DNA from: Desulfotignum sp.
GTDB taxonomy: Bacteria > Desulfobacterota > Desulfobacteria > Desulfobacterales > Desulfobacteraceae
Assembly (NCBI GenBank): GCA_021737445.1
Contig: JAIPDY010000232.1
Coordinates: 1-6,135, forward strand
DNA length: 6,135 bases
Direction: 5' to 3'
How positions within the stretch are numbered: the stretch's first letter is position 1; every line of letters starts with the position of its first letter. Under the pieces are notes generated by a model. That model ran no database searches and was not told where the DNA came from. It saw only the letters and a program-made list of their open reading frames with translations. Below, one piece after another: positions 5,818-6,135 of the stretch. The position numbers and the translations under genes are program-made.

Positions 5818-5976
5818 TTATTTAATTTTGGTTTCTTTGTGCAGCAAATGTTTGTTGCAAAATTTACAATATTTTTTCAACTCGATTTTATCCGGAGTTT
5901 TCCGTTTGTTTTTTGTGCTTGTATAGTTCCTACGCTTGCATTCTGTACATGCCAGCGCAATCAATACTCTGTCCAC
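5818..5976 (-). CDS. rpmG: 50S ribosomal protein L33 (four-cysteine form), GTG start
   Basis: L33 is a small large-subunit protein near the E site. The frame gives 52 residues, normal for the family (about 49-55), and begins (M)DRVLIALACTECKRRNYTS. The pattern LACTECKRRNYT, KNKRKTPDKIELKKYCKFC and the ending HKETKIK are diagnostic. Cysteine pairs C10/C13 and C37/C40 make the zinc-ribbon 'C+' type. The only suitable start is GTG at 5976; no in-frame ATG exists before the conserved core. An AAGGGG SD lies 10 nt upstream. The tuf stop is 20 bp away, and the tRNA-Trp follows 16 bp downstream. An automatic caller demanding ATG or a longer frame would miss it. Confidence 0.95.
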   Translation of the reverse strand: MDRVLIALACTECKRRNYTSTKNKRKTPDKIELKKYCKFCNKHLLHKETKIK

Positions 5977-5977
5977 T

Positions 5978-6000
5978 GTTATATAACCCCTTGGTGTTAT
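5978..6000 (-). repeat. Inverted repeats around the tuf stop and rpmG SD
   Basis: Two small symmetric elements lie in the 20-bp tuf-rpmG gap. ATAAC (5996-6000) and GTTAT (5983-5987) can pair over an 8-nt loop that contains most of the AAGGGG SD. The second, GTTATATAAC (5978-5987), is a perfect 10-bp palindrome between the SD and the GTG. The stems are short and AT-rich, so significance is doubtful. Confidence 0.3.
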
Positions 6001-6135
6001 TCAAAAATTTCAGCGATAACGCCGGCACCCACGGTACGTCCGCCTTCTCTCACGGCAAACCGCAGCTCTTTTTCCATGGCTATGGGAGAAATCAGCTCAA
6101 CATTAATGGTGGCATTATCACCGGGCATAATCATC
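5997..6135 (-). CDS. tuf: Elongation factor Tu, C-terminal end (5' part beyond window)
   Basis: EF-Tu is the GTPase that brings aminoacyl-tRNA to the ribosome. Only its last 45 codons and the TAA stop (5997-5999) are present. The protein reads MIMPGDNATINVELISPIAM, then EKELRFAVREGGRTVGAGVI and AEIFE. This is the conserved end of domain 3, which contacts the T arm of the tRNA and EF-Ts. The GTPase domain lies outside the window. Its position ahead of rpmG, tRNA-Trp, secE and nusG is typical of a tuf copy in the beta-operon region. Whether a second tuf exists elsewhere cannot be seen. No alternative identity is plausible. Confidence 0.98.
   Translation of the reverse strand, partial: MIMPGDNATINVELISPIAMEKELRFAVREGGRTVGAGVIAEIFE

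Noticed and set aside
5594..5926. Plus-strand frame of 110 codons across secE, tRNA-Trp and rpmG
   Set aside because: It runs antisense through a tRNA and two real genes; a Phe-rich start comes from the secE lysine codons.
1..6135. Mobile elements, CRISPR arrays, defence or biosynthetic systems
   Set aside because: No inverted-repeat-bounded elements, no spaced direct repeats, no transposase, nuclease or other accessory genes; the whole window is filled with conserved core genes.

Overview
The window is a stretch of core translation and transcription genes, all read from the minus strand. It is the classic bacterial tuf - rpmG - tRNA-Trp - secE - nusG - rplK - rplA - rplJ - rplL - rpoB cluster. 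Nothing on the plus strand looks real: its open frames lie antisense to the conserved genes and have shadow-like compositions. The proteins are bacterial. The L33 has four cysteines, and RpoB carries a proteobacterial-type insertion around residues 232-371. Moderate GC and the general look of the L11, L10 and RpoB sequences suggest a Desulfobacterota (Desulfobacter-like, former Deltaproteobacteria) genome. That placement is an inference made without a database search.

Reading in the direction of transcription (right to left), the window opens with the last 45 codons of tuf (EF-Tu). A GTG-started rpmG (L33) follows 20 bp later. Next comes a complete tRNA-Trp(CCA) with an encoded 3' CCA, then secE with an unusually long Lys/Ala-rich N-terminal tail, and nusG. 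After these are the two ribosomal protein pairs: rplK-rplA (L11, L1) and rplJ-rplL (L10, L7/L12). A 155-bp gap between rplA and rplJ holds a well-supported L10-leader RNA. The window ends inside rpoB, with 764 complete N-terminal codons present, including the whole central rifampicin-binding cluster in its susceptible form. No gene shows a frameshift or premature stop.

The genes work together. EF-Tu, L33, tRNA-Trp, L11, L1, L10 and L12 are translation parts; L10, L12 and L11 build the GTPase-associated centre where EF-Tu acts. NusG and RpoB belong to the transcription machinery and NusG couples to the ribosome. SecE is the small subunit of the translocon. No intergenic gap exceeds 155 bp, and no convincing rho-independent terminator or strong promoter was seen, so the segment is probably largely co-transcribed. 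Local control would come from the L10 leader, tRNA excision and small hairpins near start sites.

I found no new biological system here. The points worth a second look are modest: competing pairings in the L10 leader, an altered linker in L11, an A10 slippery run at the start of secE, possible hairpins over the secE and rpmG ribosome-binding sites, and a small hairpin between rplL and rpoB.
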